Shown: positions 36,152 to 43,827 of the stretch, piece by piece | How the letters are laid out: every line of letters starts with the position of its first letter | Numbering within the stretch: the first letter of the stretch is position 1 | Assembly (NCBI GenBank): GCA_031363085.1 | Contig: JANLTU010000246.1 | Span: 1-54,418 of the forward strand | From: UBA6921 sp031363085 | GTDB lineage: Bacteria; Pseudomonadota; Gammaproteobacteria; SG8-11 | DNA length: 54,418 nt | Direction of reading: 5' to 3' | Translations under genes and position numbers: made by a program | Notes under the pieces: generated by a model | What the model saw: the letters and a program-made list of their open reading frames with translations, nothing else | Database searches by the model: none | What the model was told of the DNA's origin: nothing

Positions 36152-36364
36152 TCAGGCGTACATCAACCGGCCGCGTGGCTTGGGTATTGATCGACCAACC
36201 TCTTTGGCTGTCGCGATCCATTGTTCAATGATCGTTTCCACGTTGGCAAGCGCGTTTTGGTAAGTCTCACCATCGGCCATGCACCCGGCCAACTCTGGAG
36301 CTTCAGCAATGAAGGCGGCATCGTCGTCGCTCCAATAAATGATGATTTCGTATTTACTCTTCAT
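36152..36364 (-). CDS. hicB: HicB-family antitoxin (short form)
   Basis: 70 residues. The sequence YEIIIYWSDDDAAFIAEAPE, with ELAGCMADGETYQNALANVE after it, is the HicB partial RNase H-like fold, which neutralises the HicA mRNA interferase. The C-terminal DNA-binding domain of longer HicB proteins is absent, as in many short forms. The ATG at 36364 overlaps the end of hicA, so translation is coupled. The antitoxin frame is intact while the toxin frame is broken, so this may be an orphan antitoxin. Confidence 0.85.
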   Translation of the reverse strand: MKSKYEIIIYWSDDDAAFIAEAPELAGCMADGETYQNALANVETIIEQWIATAKEVGRSIPKPRGRLMYA

Positions 36365-36615
36365 CGATCACTCCCAAACGATAGCGCAGGATCAGCGCTC
36401 GTACCTGTTTCACTTGATACGGCTTCGCCATGGCTTTTTTCGGCTGTAAATTTAAAATCTCCTGCACGTCCCCTCGCGTGTAGATTATGATGATCACCAC
36501 GAATACGCTCATCAAATCCAAGCCGCAATAACAAACCTCGTAAATCCGCGAATGCAATGTTTTCATCTGCCGTACCGCTCAATACTCGCACCAAGATTTT
36601 CTTGTGTTTGGCCAT
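36354..36615 (-). pseudogene. hicA: HicA-family mRNA interferase toxin, frameshifted
   Basis: Two frames together give one HicA protein. The first frame, from ATG at 36615, reads MAKHKKILVRVLSG and continues through LLLRLGFDERIRGDHH. The second frame reads IYTRGDVQEILNLQP followed by AKPYQVKQVRALILRYRLG and ends at 36354. They join if one A (T on the plus strand, about 36486) is removed, restoring GDHHIYTRGDV with the catalytic histidine region. HicA normally cleaves mRNA and is paired with HicB directly downstream, as here. Either the toxin is inactivated, or the extra base is a sequencing or assembly error. Start lies four bases past the holA stop. Confidence 0.85.
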
Positions 36616-36619
36616 CGGA

Positions 36620-37672
36620 TTATTTACCCGCAGCCGCTTTCGATCCACGCCGCGCGTCTTGAAACAGCGCCACGCCGCTCATCGCCAGCCCCAATTCTAA
36701 CAACTCATCCCAGACATTGCCCGTTTCGCGGCCTTTGATGATGCGGTCGAGGGTGCCGCAGCGACGCAAGATGTGACGCCAGCGCAGCGCGCTGTGGCGG
36801 TTCAAGGCTTTTTCAAACAAGGGTTTGCGCTTGTCCCAGACGCGCTGTTTGGCCAGCACGGCCGGCATCGGCGTGCCGTTTTTTTTGTCCTGCGCCATCG
36901 CGCACAGGGTGCGCACTTCGCGCGACAGCGCCCACAACAGCAACACCGGATCTTCACCTTCGCCGCGCAGCCCGGTGAGCATGCGCGCCACACGCGCGGC
37001 ATCGCCAGCCAAGGCGGCGTCCGCCAATCCGTAAATGTCAAAACGCGCACTGTCGACCACGGCGGCGGTGATGTTGTCGGCATCCACCACGCCGCTGCCG
37101 TACAGCAGCACCAGCTTGTCGATCTCCTGCGCCGCCGCCAGCAAATGGCCTTCAACGCGCTCGGCCAGCAGCGTCACAGCCTCAGACGTCGGTTGTAATC
37201 CCTTGGCCCGCATGCGGCGTTCGATCCACGTCGGCAGTTGCCCGACCTCGACCGGCCACACTTGCACCACGATGCCGGCCGCGTCGATGGCGCGAAACCA
37301 TTTGCTGTTTTGCGCGTCCTTGTCAAGCTTCGGCGCCGCGAGCAACACCACCGTGTCTGGTGGCGGGCGCGCGGCGTATTCGACGAGCGCGGCATTGGCT
37401 TTTTCGCCGGGCTTGCCGGAACGCAAACGCAGTTCGAACAGGCGGCGCTCGGCGAACAGCGACAGGGAATTGGAGTTCATGAAAAATGCATTCCAGTCGA
37501 AGCTGGCATCGACATCGAATACCACGCGCTCGCCGTAACCGTGTTTGCGCGCAGCGGCGCGCAGCGCGTCGCAGGCTTCATTGAGCTGCAAGGGCTCGTC
37601 GCCGCTCACCAAGTAAATCGGCGCCATCCCGGTGCTGGTGTGCGCGGCAAGCTGGTCGGGGCGGGCGCGCAT
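36620..37672 (-). CDS. holA: DNA polymerase III subunit delta
   Basis: 350 residues. HolA opens the beta sliding clamp as part of the clamp loader. The N-terminus MRARPDQLAAHTSTGMAPIY and the YLVSGDEPLQLNEACDALR segment are typical, as is DKLVLLYGSGVVDADNITA. The C-terminus has KPLFEKALNRHSALRWRHIL. ATG at 37672 overlaps the lptE stop, in the usual leuS-lptE-holA order. The downstream neighbour is the hicAB module, placed between holA and proA. Confidence 0.95.
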   Translation of the reverse strand: MRARPDQLAAHTSTGMAPIYLVSGDEPLQLNEACDALRAAARKHGYGERVVFDVDASFDWNAFFMNSNSLSLFAERRLFELRLRSGKPGEKANAALVEYAARPPPDTVVLLAAPKLDKDAQNSKWFRAIDAAGIVVQVWPVEVGQLPTWIERRMRAKGLQPTSEAVTLLAERVEGHLLAAAQEIDKLVLLYGSGVVDADNITAAVVDSARFDIYGLADAALAGDAARVARMLTGLRGEGEDPVLLLWALSREVRTLCAMAQDKKNGTPMPAVLAKQRVWDKRKPLFEKALNRHSALRWRHILRRCGTLDRIIKGRETGNVWDELLELGLAMSGVALFQDARRGSKAAAGK

Positions 37673-38184
37673 TATTTCGCCTTGGATTGCAAACGCACCA
37701 GAATTTGGCGCGCGGCGTCTTGCAGCATCACGTTACGCAACTGCTCCTGCTCGGCGGTTTTTGCCAGCACCTGCGTTTCGTCGAATTTAAATTCGCGCGT
37801 GATGCGGATTTCCTGCGCCTCGGCGCTCCAGGCGCTATTCTTGGCTTGCGCGGAAAACGCCGCCGTGTAGACCAGCTCGTAATCTTTTTCGGTTGCGGTT
37901 CGACCGGTCGATATCAGGCGGCGATCAAAGGTTTCGCTCAAAATGCGCAGCGTCGCAGTGGCCTCGTCCAACGTATTAGTGACGCGCGCGCCGTTGCTGG
38001 TCAGTACCTGCCGCAGCGGCACGGCGAGGCTGCTCGACGGCTGTTGATCTTGCAGATAAGTGACTTCCATGCCGCGCGGCAATTGCACCGCGCCGCGTAG
38101 GTGAAAGCCGCAGGCGGTGAGCAGCAACACCGGCAGCAGTAAAATGGTCGCGAGCTGGCGCCCGTCATCTGCGGTGTGGTCCAT
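37672..38184 (-). CDS. lptE: LPS-assembly lipoprotein LptE
   Basis: 170 residues. A signal peptide ends in the lipobox LLTAC, with the lipid-modified cysteine at residue 25, followed by the LptE hallmark GFHLRGAVQLP. LptE plugs the LptD barrel and helps insert lipopolysaccharide into the outer leaflet. It starts one base after the leuS stop. The C-terminal half is helical and charged, as in other family members. Confidence 0.94.
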   Translation of the reverse strand: MDHTADDGRQLATILLLPVLLLTACGFHLRGAVQLPRGMEVTYLQDQQPSSSLAVPLRQVLTSNGARVTNTLDEATATLRILSETFDRRLISTGRTATEKDYELVYTAAFSAQAKNSAWSAEAQEIRITREFKFDETQVLAKTAEQEQLRNVMLQDAARQILVRLQSKAK

Positions 38185-40830
38185 TCACGCCACCACCACG
38201 TTGACCAGCTTGCCGGGCACGACGATGACTTTTTTAATTTGCTTGTCGGCGATGAAACGTCGCACGTTTTCGTCAGCCAATGCCTGCGCTTCGATGTCCG
38301 GCTGCTTCGCGTCAAGTGCAACCTCAATGCGCCCGCGCAGCTTGCCGTTGACTTGCACCACCAGCTCGATGCTCGCCCGCGTCAGCGCGCTGGCGTCGAC
38401 GCTCGGCCAGCGCGCGTCGATCACCGCAGTGTCATGCCCCAGCGCCTGCCAGAGTGCGTGACTGATGTGCGGCACAATCGGCGCCAGCATGATCACCACG
38501 TAGTCGAGCGCCTCTTGCATCAGCGCGCGGCCTTGCGCGGAGCGGTCATCGAATTTGTACAGCGCATTGATCAGCTCCATCACCGAGGCGATGGCGGTGT
38601 TGAAGGTGCGGCGACGCGCGTAGTCGTCAGTGACTTTCTCCAGCGTTTCGTGCAGCGTGCGGCGCAACGTGCGTTGCGTGTCGTCGAGCGCGCTGATATC
38701 AAGTGCCTCGGCAATTGCTCCCTGCATTGCTCTACCTCCGGCATCCTTGCCGTCGGAGGTGCGGCCCGCACTCACGTGGGTGTGCACCAGCTTCCACAAG
38801 CGTTTCAAAAAACGTGCAGCGCCTTCCACGCCCGCGTCCGACCACTCCAGCGACTGCTCCGGCGGTGCGGCAAACATCGTGAACAGGCGCGCGGTATCGG
38901 CGCCGTAGTGCTCGATCAAGGCTTGCGGGTCGACGCCGTTGTTTTTGGACTTGGACATTTTTTCCACACCGCCCAACAACACCGGCGCGCCATCCGCTTT
39001 GAGCGTGGCACCGACCAGGCGACCGCGATCATCGCGGCTGACATCCACGTCGCCGGGGTTGACATAAATTTTCTTGCCGTCCGCGCCTTCACGATACAGC
39101 GTCGTCGCCACCACCATGCCCTGCGTCAACAAATGGCTGAACGGCTCGTCGCTTTTCACCAAGCCCACATCCCGCATCAGCTTGTGATAAAAACGCGCGT
39201 ACAGCAGATGCAAAATCGCGTGCTCGATGCCGCCGATATATTGGTCTACCGGTAGCCAATAATTGGCGCGCTCGTCCAACATCGCTTGCGTATTGTCGGG
39301 GCAGGTAAAACGCGCGAAGTACCACGACGATTCCATGAAGGTGTCGAAGGTGTCGGTTTCGCGCTCGGCGGCGGCGCCGCACTTGGGGCAGGGGGTGCGA
39401 TAAAATTCCGGCATTTTTTTGATCGGCGAACCAACGCCGTCGAAGGCCACGCCTTCGGGCAACACCACCGGCAAGTCCTTGTCAGGCACTGGCACCGCAC
39501 CGCATTTTACGCAGTTAATCATTGGGATCGGCGCGCCCCAGTAACGCTGCCGTGACACACCCCAATCGCGCAGCCGGAAGTTCACGCGCTTCTGGCCGCG
39601 CGCGCGCTGCTGCAAATACGTCGCAATCGCATCGCATGCGGCCAGTGACGGGATACCGGTGAATTCGCCGGAGTCCACCAGCACGCCTTTTTCGGTAAAC
39701 GCAGCGGCGCCTAAATTCACATCGACACCGTCGGCGGAACGAATCACCTGCTTGACCGGCAAGCCGTATTTTTTGGCGAATTCCCAATCGCGCTGATCGT
39801 GCGCCGGCACCGACATCACCGCGCCTTCGCCGTATTCCATCAACACGAAGTTGGCGACGAAGATCGGCAACGCTGCGCCGCTGATCGGATGCAACGCCTG
39901 CATGCCGGTGTCCATGCCGCGCTTTTCTTGCGTCTCCAGCGCCGCTTCGGTGGTGGCGAGGTGTTTGCATTCGGCGAGAAACGCAGCGAGCTTGACATTA
40001 GTGCGCGCGGCTTCGAGCGCCAGCGGATGTTCCGGCGCCACCGCCATGTAGGTCACGCCCATCAAGGTATCGGGGCGGGTCGTAAAAATTTTCAGCGGCG
40101 TGCTTTTGCCTTGCACGCCAAAAATAACTTCCGCGCCTTCCGAGCGCCCGATCCAGTTGCGCTGCATGGTCTTGACTTGTTCGGGCCAGCCGTCGAGACG
40201 ATTCAGATCGGCCAGCAATTCCTCTGCGTAGGCGGTGATGCGCATGAACCACTGCGGAATTTCCTTGCGCTCCACACTCGTGTCGCAGCGCCAGCAGCGC
40301 CCGTCGATGACCTGCTCGTTGGCCAGCACGGTTAAATCTTTCGGGCACCAATTGACCGGCGCGGTTTTTTTGTAGACCAGGCCCTTCTCGTACAGCCGCG
40401 TGAACAGCCATTGCTCCCAGCGGTAATACTGCGGCGTGCAGGTCGCAAGCTCGCGCCGCCAATCGTAAGCGAAACCCAGCCGCTTGAACTGCGTGCGCAT
40501 GTGATCGATGTTGGCGTAAGTCCATTGGGCGGGCGCAACTTGATTGGCAATCGCAGCGTTTTCGGCGGGTAAACCAAACGCATCCCAACCCATCGGTTGC
40601 AACACGTTCTTGCCGCGCAGACGTGCGAAGCGCGCCATCACATCGCCCAGCGTGTAGTTGCGCACGTGGCCCATATGCAGCTTGCCGCTGGGATACGGAA
40701 ACATCGCCAGGCAATAATATTTTTCGCGCGTCGGGTCGTCCTTGGCGGCGAAACACTGGTGTCGATCCCAGAAAGATTGCGCGTCGCTCTCGACACGCGC
40801 GGCATGGTAAATCTCATCCATCGGCAGCAT
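38185..40830 (-). CDS. leuS: Leucyl-tRNA synthetase
   Basis: 881 residues. Class I motifs are YPSGKLHMGHVRNYTLGD (HIGH) and MSKSKNNGVDP (KMSKS); the editing domain and the C-terminal tRNA-binding domain are present. ATG at 40830 gives MLPMDEIYHAA; the in-frame ATG at 40821 gives the more usual MDEIYHAA. Residues about 692-707 (DGKDAGGRAMQGAIAE) are an extra segment, where relatives have a short loop between HTHVSAG and DDTQRTLRR. The DNA encoding it matches a dispersed repeat at 43708-43753. LptE and HolA genes follow. Confidence 0.97.
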   Translation of the reverse strand: MLPMDEIYHAARVESDAQSFWDRHQCFAAKDDPTREKYYCLAMFPYPSGKLHMGHVRNYTLGDVMARFARLRGKNVLQPMGWDAFGLPAENAAIANQVAPAQWTYANIDHMRTQFKRLGFAYDWRRELATCTPQYYRWEQWLFTRLYEKGLVYKKTAPVNWCPKDLTVLANEQVIDGRCWRCDTSVERKEIPQWFMRITAYAEELLADLNRLDGWPEQVKTMQRNWIGRSEGAEVIFGVQGKSTPLKIFTTRPDTLMGVTYMAVAPEHPLALEAARTNVKLAAFLAECKHLATTEAALETQEKRGMDTGMQALHPISGAALPIFVANFVLMEYGEGAVMSVPAHDQRDWEFAKKYGLPVKQVIRSADGVDVNLGAAAFTEKGVLVDSGEFTGIPSLAACDAIATYLQQRARGQKRVNFRLRDWGVSRQRYWGAPIPMINCVKCGAVPVPDKDLPVVLPEGVAFDGVGSPIKKMPEFYRTPCPKCGAAAERETDTFDTFMESSWYFARFTCPDNTQAMLDERANYWLPVDQYIGGIEHAILHLLYARFYHKLMRDVGLVKSDEPFSHLLTQGMVVATTLYREGADGKKIYVNPGDVDVSRDDRGRLVGATLKADGAPVLLGGVEKMSKSKNNGVDPQALIEHYGADTARLFTMFAAPPEQSLEWSDAGVEGAARFLKRLWKLVHTHVSAGRTSDGKDAGGRAMQGAIAEALDISALDDTQRTLRRTLHETLEKVTDDYARRRTFNTAIASVMELINALYKFDDRSAQGRALMQEALDYVVIMLAPIVPHISHALWQALGHDTAVIDARWPSVDASALTRASIELVVQVNGKLRGRIEVALDAKQPDIEAQALADENVRRFIADKQIKKVIVVPGKLVNVVVA
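38709..38754. repeat. Repeat fragment embedded in frame in leuS
   Basis: This 46-base stretch matches 43708-43753, part of the inverted-repeat element upstream of the PaiB-like gene. There are about five mismatches and one gap (shared core TTGCTCTACCTCC). It encodes roughly residues 692-707 of LeuS without breaking the frame. Read on the minus strand, both copies encode DAGGRA. Confidence 0.7.
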
Positions 40831-40931
40831 AACTCATGTAGTCATTAATCAGGCTGGTAAGCATACATGAGTAGTTCGTCGCGAAGAAAATCGGTTTACG
40901 TGGATGCAACACGCTGCCTACACTAGCAGCC

Positions 40932-41411
40932 ATGTCGTTGATCCTCGCTTTGCTGAAAATTATTCTCGCGTTGCTCGCCGTGGCAGCGGCCGCGCTGATC
41001 GGTGCGGTTGCAATGAATCAGGCGCCGCTGTTCAACCCGCCCGGATGGAGCGAGCGCCTGCACGTGTACTTCACCGCCAACGTCGCCGAACTCGCCGACC
41101 AGCCGCGCTTTCCCGAACTGCAAGCCTTCGACGATAGCCGCGACGCAGCCGCACTGTACGCGCACACGCTGCACGCACTTGAAAAACTCGGCTGGGAAGT
41201 TGTTACGCACGACGACGCGCAACACCGCATCAAGGCGGTGGTGACGACCGGCTTATGGAAATTCAAGGACGACGTTTCGATCTGGATCGTGGCACAGCCC
41301 AACGGCAAAAGCCGCCTGTATGCGCGCTCGCAATCGCGTGTCGGACGCGGCGACTTGGGCGCCAATGCGCGACATTTACGCGAATTGATTGCGGCAACCA
41401 CGGGATTGTGA
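40932..41411 (+). CDS. DUF1499-family membrane-anchored protein
   Basis: 159 residues, divergent from leuS. One N-terminal hydrophobic helix (ILALLKIILALLAVAAAALI) is followed by the DUF1499 body. Typical segments are DDSRDAAALYAHTLHALEKL, HRIKAVVTTGLWKFKDDVSI and YARSQSRVGRGDLGANARH. The closing part RSxSRVGxxDxGxNxxR is the family hallmark. No biochemical function is established for the family. ATG at 40932 fits the signal-anchor length. Confidence 0.85.
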   Translation: MSLILALLKIILALLAVAAAALIGAVAMNQAPLFNPPGWSERLHVYFTANVAELADQPRFPELQAFDDSRDAAALYAHTLHALEKLGWEVVTHDDAQHRIKAVVTTGLWKFKDDVSIWIVAQPNGKSRLYARSQSRVGRGDLGANARHLRELIAATTGL

Positions 41412-41429
41412 AGCTGCGCGTGCCGCACA

Positions 41430-41471
41430 CTTGGCGGATTATTATGCCAAGCGAGGGCTCGCCCACCCTAC
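41430..41471. repeat. REP-like double hairpin after the anti-sigma gene
   Basis: CTTGGC (41430-41435) pairs with GCCAAG (41446-41451), and GGGC (41455-41458) pairs with GCCC (41461-41464), before CACCCTAC (41464-41471). Read on the minus strand the element begins GTAGGGTGGGCGAGCCC. The UAG inside GTAGGG is the stop codon of the anti-sigma gene. Confidence 0.65.
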
Positions 41472-41773
41472 ATTTTAGCTACCGGCGGGGTGGGGTTTTT
41501 CAGCGCGTCCTTGATCTGCTGCTTGGCCTCGGGCGAAAGCTGTTGCGCAGCGTCGGCCAGCCGCTCCGGGTCACTGCGTAACGCCGCGCGCAACGCGATC
41601 AATTGTTGCTGATAGCGCCGACACAGCCGGCACATCAACAAATGCAACTGTATGCGCGCACGTTGATGCCAACGCAACTGACCGTCCAGGTCTTGCGAGG
41701 CCCAGCGCACCACCTCGCGACACGGCGGTATTAACCACGTCACCACATCTGTTACCCAACGCAAAATTGTCAT
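41468..41773 (-). CDS. Putative zinc-finger anti-sigma factor (zf-HC2 type)
   Basis: 101 residues from ATG at 41773, which overlaps the sigma gene's stop. The anti-sigma zinc motif is visible as CREVVRWASQDLDGQL followed by HLLMCRLC (H-x3-C-x2-C). The rest is helical, ending in a Pro-rich tail. No transmembrane segment is obvious, so it is probably cytoplasmic. It should bind and hold the ECF sigma factor encoded just upstream. Its stop codon lies inside a palindromic repeat. Confidence 0.75.
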   Translation of the reverse strand: MTILRWVTDVVTWLIPPCREVVRWASQDLDGQLRWHQRARIQLHLLMCRLCRRYQQQLIALRAALRSDPERLADAAQQLSPEAKQQIKDALKNPTPPVAKM

Positions 41774-42390
41774 GACTTCTGTTCCCCGGAGCGCGTGCCC
41801 AACCACTGGGTTTCGAAACACTCGCGCAGACGCGCGCGCGCACGATGCAACAGCACCCACAGATTAGACGGCGTAACATTCAAAACCTTACACACTTCGT
41901 CACTGTCGAGCCCGTCGATTTCCTTCAGCGAAAACACTTGCGCGCTACGCTCCGGCAAGCGCTCCACGCAATAGCGCAACACCTCCCAAAACTGTGCGTT
42001 CTCGGTCAGTTTGCGCGGGTCGCAAGCCCAATCCGCAGGACCGGCATGATCATTAAGCCAGTGACCGTCAGCGCCGAAACAGGACGCATCGTCGTCATCT
42101 GCTGCCGTCATGCGTTCGAGATTCTCAAACGGCTTTTCGCGACTGGCACGGCGCACGTGGTCGATGGCTTTATGCTTCAAGATACCCACCAGCCAAGTGC
42201 GCTCCGCCGATTGCCCAGCGAACGAATGCCGCGCCTGCAGCGCCGCGAGCAAGGTCTCCTGCACAAGGTCTTGTGCAACGTTCGCATCGCGCACGCGCAG
42301 CATCGCACAGCGATATAAATAATCGCCGTGCTGATCGACCCAGGTGTCGGGGTTGGACAAGACGGTGGCGGGCTTGGGAGTGGTGGTCAA
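41770..42390 (-). CDS. ECF-type RNA polymerase sigma factor
   Basis: 206 residues. Region 2 is NVAQDLVQETLLAALQARHS, with WLVGILKHKAIDHVRR after it. Region 4 is LPERSAQVFSLKEIDGLDSD, ending in LNVTPSNLWVLLHRARARLR. The linker is acidic (AADDDDASCFGADGH). It is co-encoded with a zinc-binding anti-sigma protein, overlapping by four bases, so it responds to a signal sensed through that partner. Target genes are not visible in the neighbourhood. Confidence 0.9.
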   Translation of the reverse strand: MTTTPKPATVLSNPDTWVDQHGDYLYRCAMLRVRDANVAQDLVQETLLAALQARHSFAGQSAERTWLVGILKHKAIDHVRRASREKPFENLERMTAADDDDASCFGADGHWLNDHAGPADWACDPRKLTENAQFWEVLRYCVERLPERSAQVFSLKEIDGLDSDEVCKVLNVTPSNLWVLLHRARARLRECFETQWLGTRSGEQKS

Positions 42391-42443
42391 AGGTGGCTTT
42401 CCTAGCGTTCTGGTTTTCGTTCAACAACGCAATTTTGTACAGC

Positions 42444-42875
42444 TCATGGCACGCTATTAATTCGTCGCATAAAACCAAGCTCACCCACCTGTGCGGTGAA
42501 CCCCCATTGCGCATAGAATTTGTACATTTCCGGCAAACAATTGAGATCAATATGCGCGACGCTGCGCAACTCAGCATGATCGACCATCGTATCCATTAAC
42601 AACTTGCCGATTTTTTTGCCACGCCATTCAGGTCGAACGATGACATCAAAAACCATCGCCTTATAAACGTAGTCAGTTAACACCCGCGCAAAGCCGATTA
42701 GGTCATGCGCTCTATCTTCCACCCCGATAATAATGTCGGAGTTCGCCAACATCTTATCAACATCAGCGCGCTTCCTGTTGCTACACCAAAATTCGTTGCG
42801 ATAGAGCGTTACGAGCTGGTCGATCTGCTGATCTGCCAGTGCTGAAATGACCGAGAATTCCGCAGGCATGCTCAT
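42444..42875 (-). CDS. GNAT-family N-acetyltransferase
   Basis: 143 residues. The acetyl-CoA binding motif is RPEWRGKKIGKLLMD (R-x2-x-G-x-G/A-like), following the strand KAMVFDVIV. The C-terminus has LNCLPEMYKFYAQWGF, typical of GNAT proteins. The substrate cannot be inferred. It lies between the PaiB-like and sigma-factor genes on the minus strand, 79 bases after the PaiB-like gene. Confidence 0.85.
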   Translation of the reverse strand: MSMPAEFSVISALADQQIDQLVTLYRNEFWCSNRKRADVDKMLANSDIIIGVEDRAHDLIGFARVLTDYVYKAMVFDVIVRPEWRGKKIGKLLMDTMVDHAELRSVAHIDLNCLPEMYKFYAQWGFTAQVGELGFMRRINSVP

Positions 42876-42954
42876 ACGCTATTTATCAAGTTCGGGCGGG
42901 ATGGCTAAACCCAGCGACGCTTCCCACCGCGCCGGAGGGGCACCGGGATGGCCG

Positions 42955-43605
42955 CTATCCTTCTACGACCGGCGATACGTGCTGATTGACAAGTGCCGCC
43001 ATCGCGCGGGAGCGCGCATCAGCACGCGCACGCAAGCCGGCAACCACGCCGAGTTTGTCGGCATCCGGACGGTTTTGACTGACCTTCCACTTACCCACCA
43101 GCCGCTCAATCGGAATTTCGATGCCAACGATCATCTGTAGCAGGCGCTCGGTGAAGTCTTGTGGTGCGTCCGCGACTTTCCAGGGCAGTGCTTGTTCAGC
43201 CTCGTGCACCTCGGTGAGCTGGTTGAGGTGCGCAAGCAACCATGCCGGGTCTTCAAGCAAACGTGGCAAACCGTGGGCATGTACGACAGCGTAGTTCCAG
43301 GTTGGAACCGCTTTGCCGTGTGCGTGTTTGCTTGGATACCAGGAGGGCGTGATATAGGCTTCGGCGCCTTGAAACACGACGACCGAATTGATGCTCGTTG
43401 AATACGATTGCCAGACGCGATTGGCGCGGGCCACATGGCCGACCAAGGTGCCGTGTTTACCGCGCGTGGCATCAAGTAAAAACGGGATATGGTTGACGAT
43501 CAGCTCGCCGTCGCCGTGCGTCACCCAGGTGCCAAGCGGATGCCCCTTGACCAAGGCGTGCAGAACGCTGCTATCGGTTTCTTCGTGATGCTTCGGTACG
43601 TACAT
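42955..43605 (-). CDS. PaiB-like FMN-binding protein
   Basis: 216 residues from ATG at 43605, where the family N-terminus MYVPKHHEETD begins. The frame is open to 43746, but the extra 47 residues are translated from an inverted-repeat element. Family segments are HPLGTWVTHGDGELIVNHIP, AYITPSWYPSK and VPTWNYAVVHAHG. PaiB-type proteins bind flavin and have been called negative transcriptional regulators of protease and sporulation genes; the true role is probably enzymatic or redox. Next to it is the GNAT gene. Confidence 0.88.
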   Translation of the reverse strand: MYVPKHHEETDSSVLHALVKGHPLGTWVTHGDGELIVNHIPFLLDATRGKHGTLVGHVARANRVWQSYSTSINSVVVFQGAEAYITPSWYPSKHAHGKAVPTWNYAVVHAHGLPRLLEDPAWLLAHLNQLTEVHEAEQALPWKVADAPQDFTERLLQMIVGIEIPIERLVGKWKVSQNRPDADKLGVVAGLRARADARSRAMAALVNQHVSPVVEG

Positions 43606-43619
43606 GCGGGTTCCTTCGA

Positions 43620-43807
43620 GAGCCTGTTCAAAATCTTCCTGGAGGGATGCAGTGCAAGGCAAAATGGAACTCAAAAACGCAGCATACACGCAGTATGTGA
43701 GTATTTTCGGCAACTGCTCCTGCGTTGCTCTACCTCCTGCATCCATGCAGTCGTGAGTTCCATTTTAACGCCGCAATGTGCCCGCCAGGGAGATCTTAAA
43801 CAGGCTC
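43620..43807. repeat. 188-bp MITE-like inverted-repeat element
   Basis: The outer arms 43620-43642 (GAGCCTGTTCAAAATCTTCC...) and 43785-43807 (...GATCTTAAACAGGCTC) are imperfect reverse complements. An inner pair, AAAATGGAACTCA near 43661 and TGAGTTCCATTTT near 43755, is near-perfect. The centre shares 46 bases with a fragment inside leuS. There is no transposase; it has the form of a miniature inverted-repeat element and fills most of the PaiB to ferredoxin-reductase gap. Confidence 0.75.
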
Positions 43808-43827
43808 TTAACAGGCAGACGGAAATT

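Noticed and set aside
43606..43746. N-terminal extension of the PaiB-like protein
   Set aside because: The extra 47 residues are encoded by the inverted-repeat element, and the family start MYVPKHHEE is at 43605.
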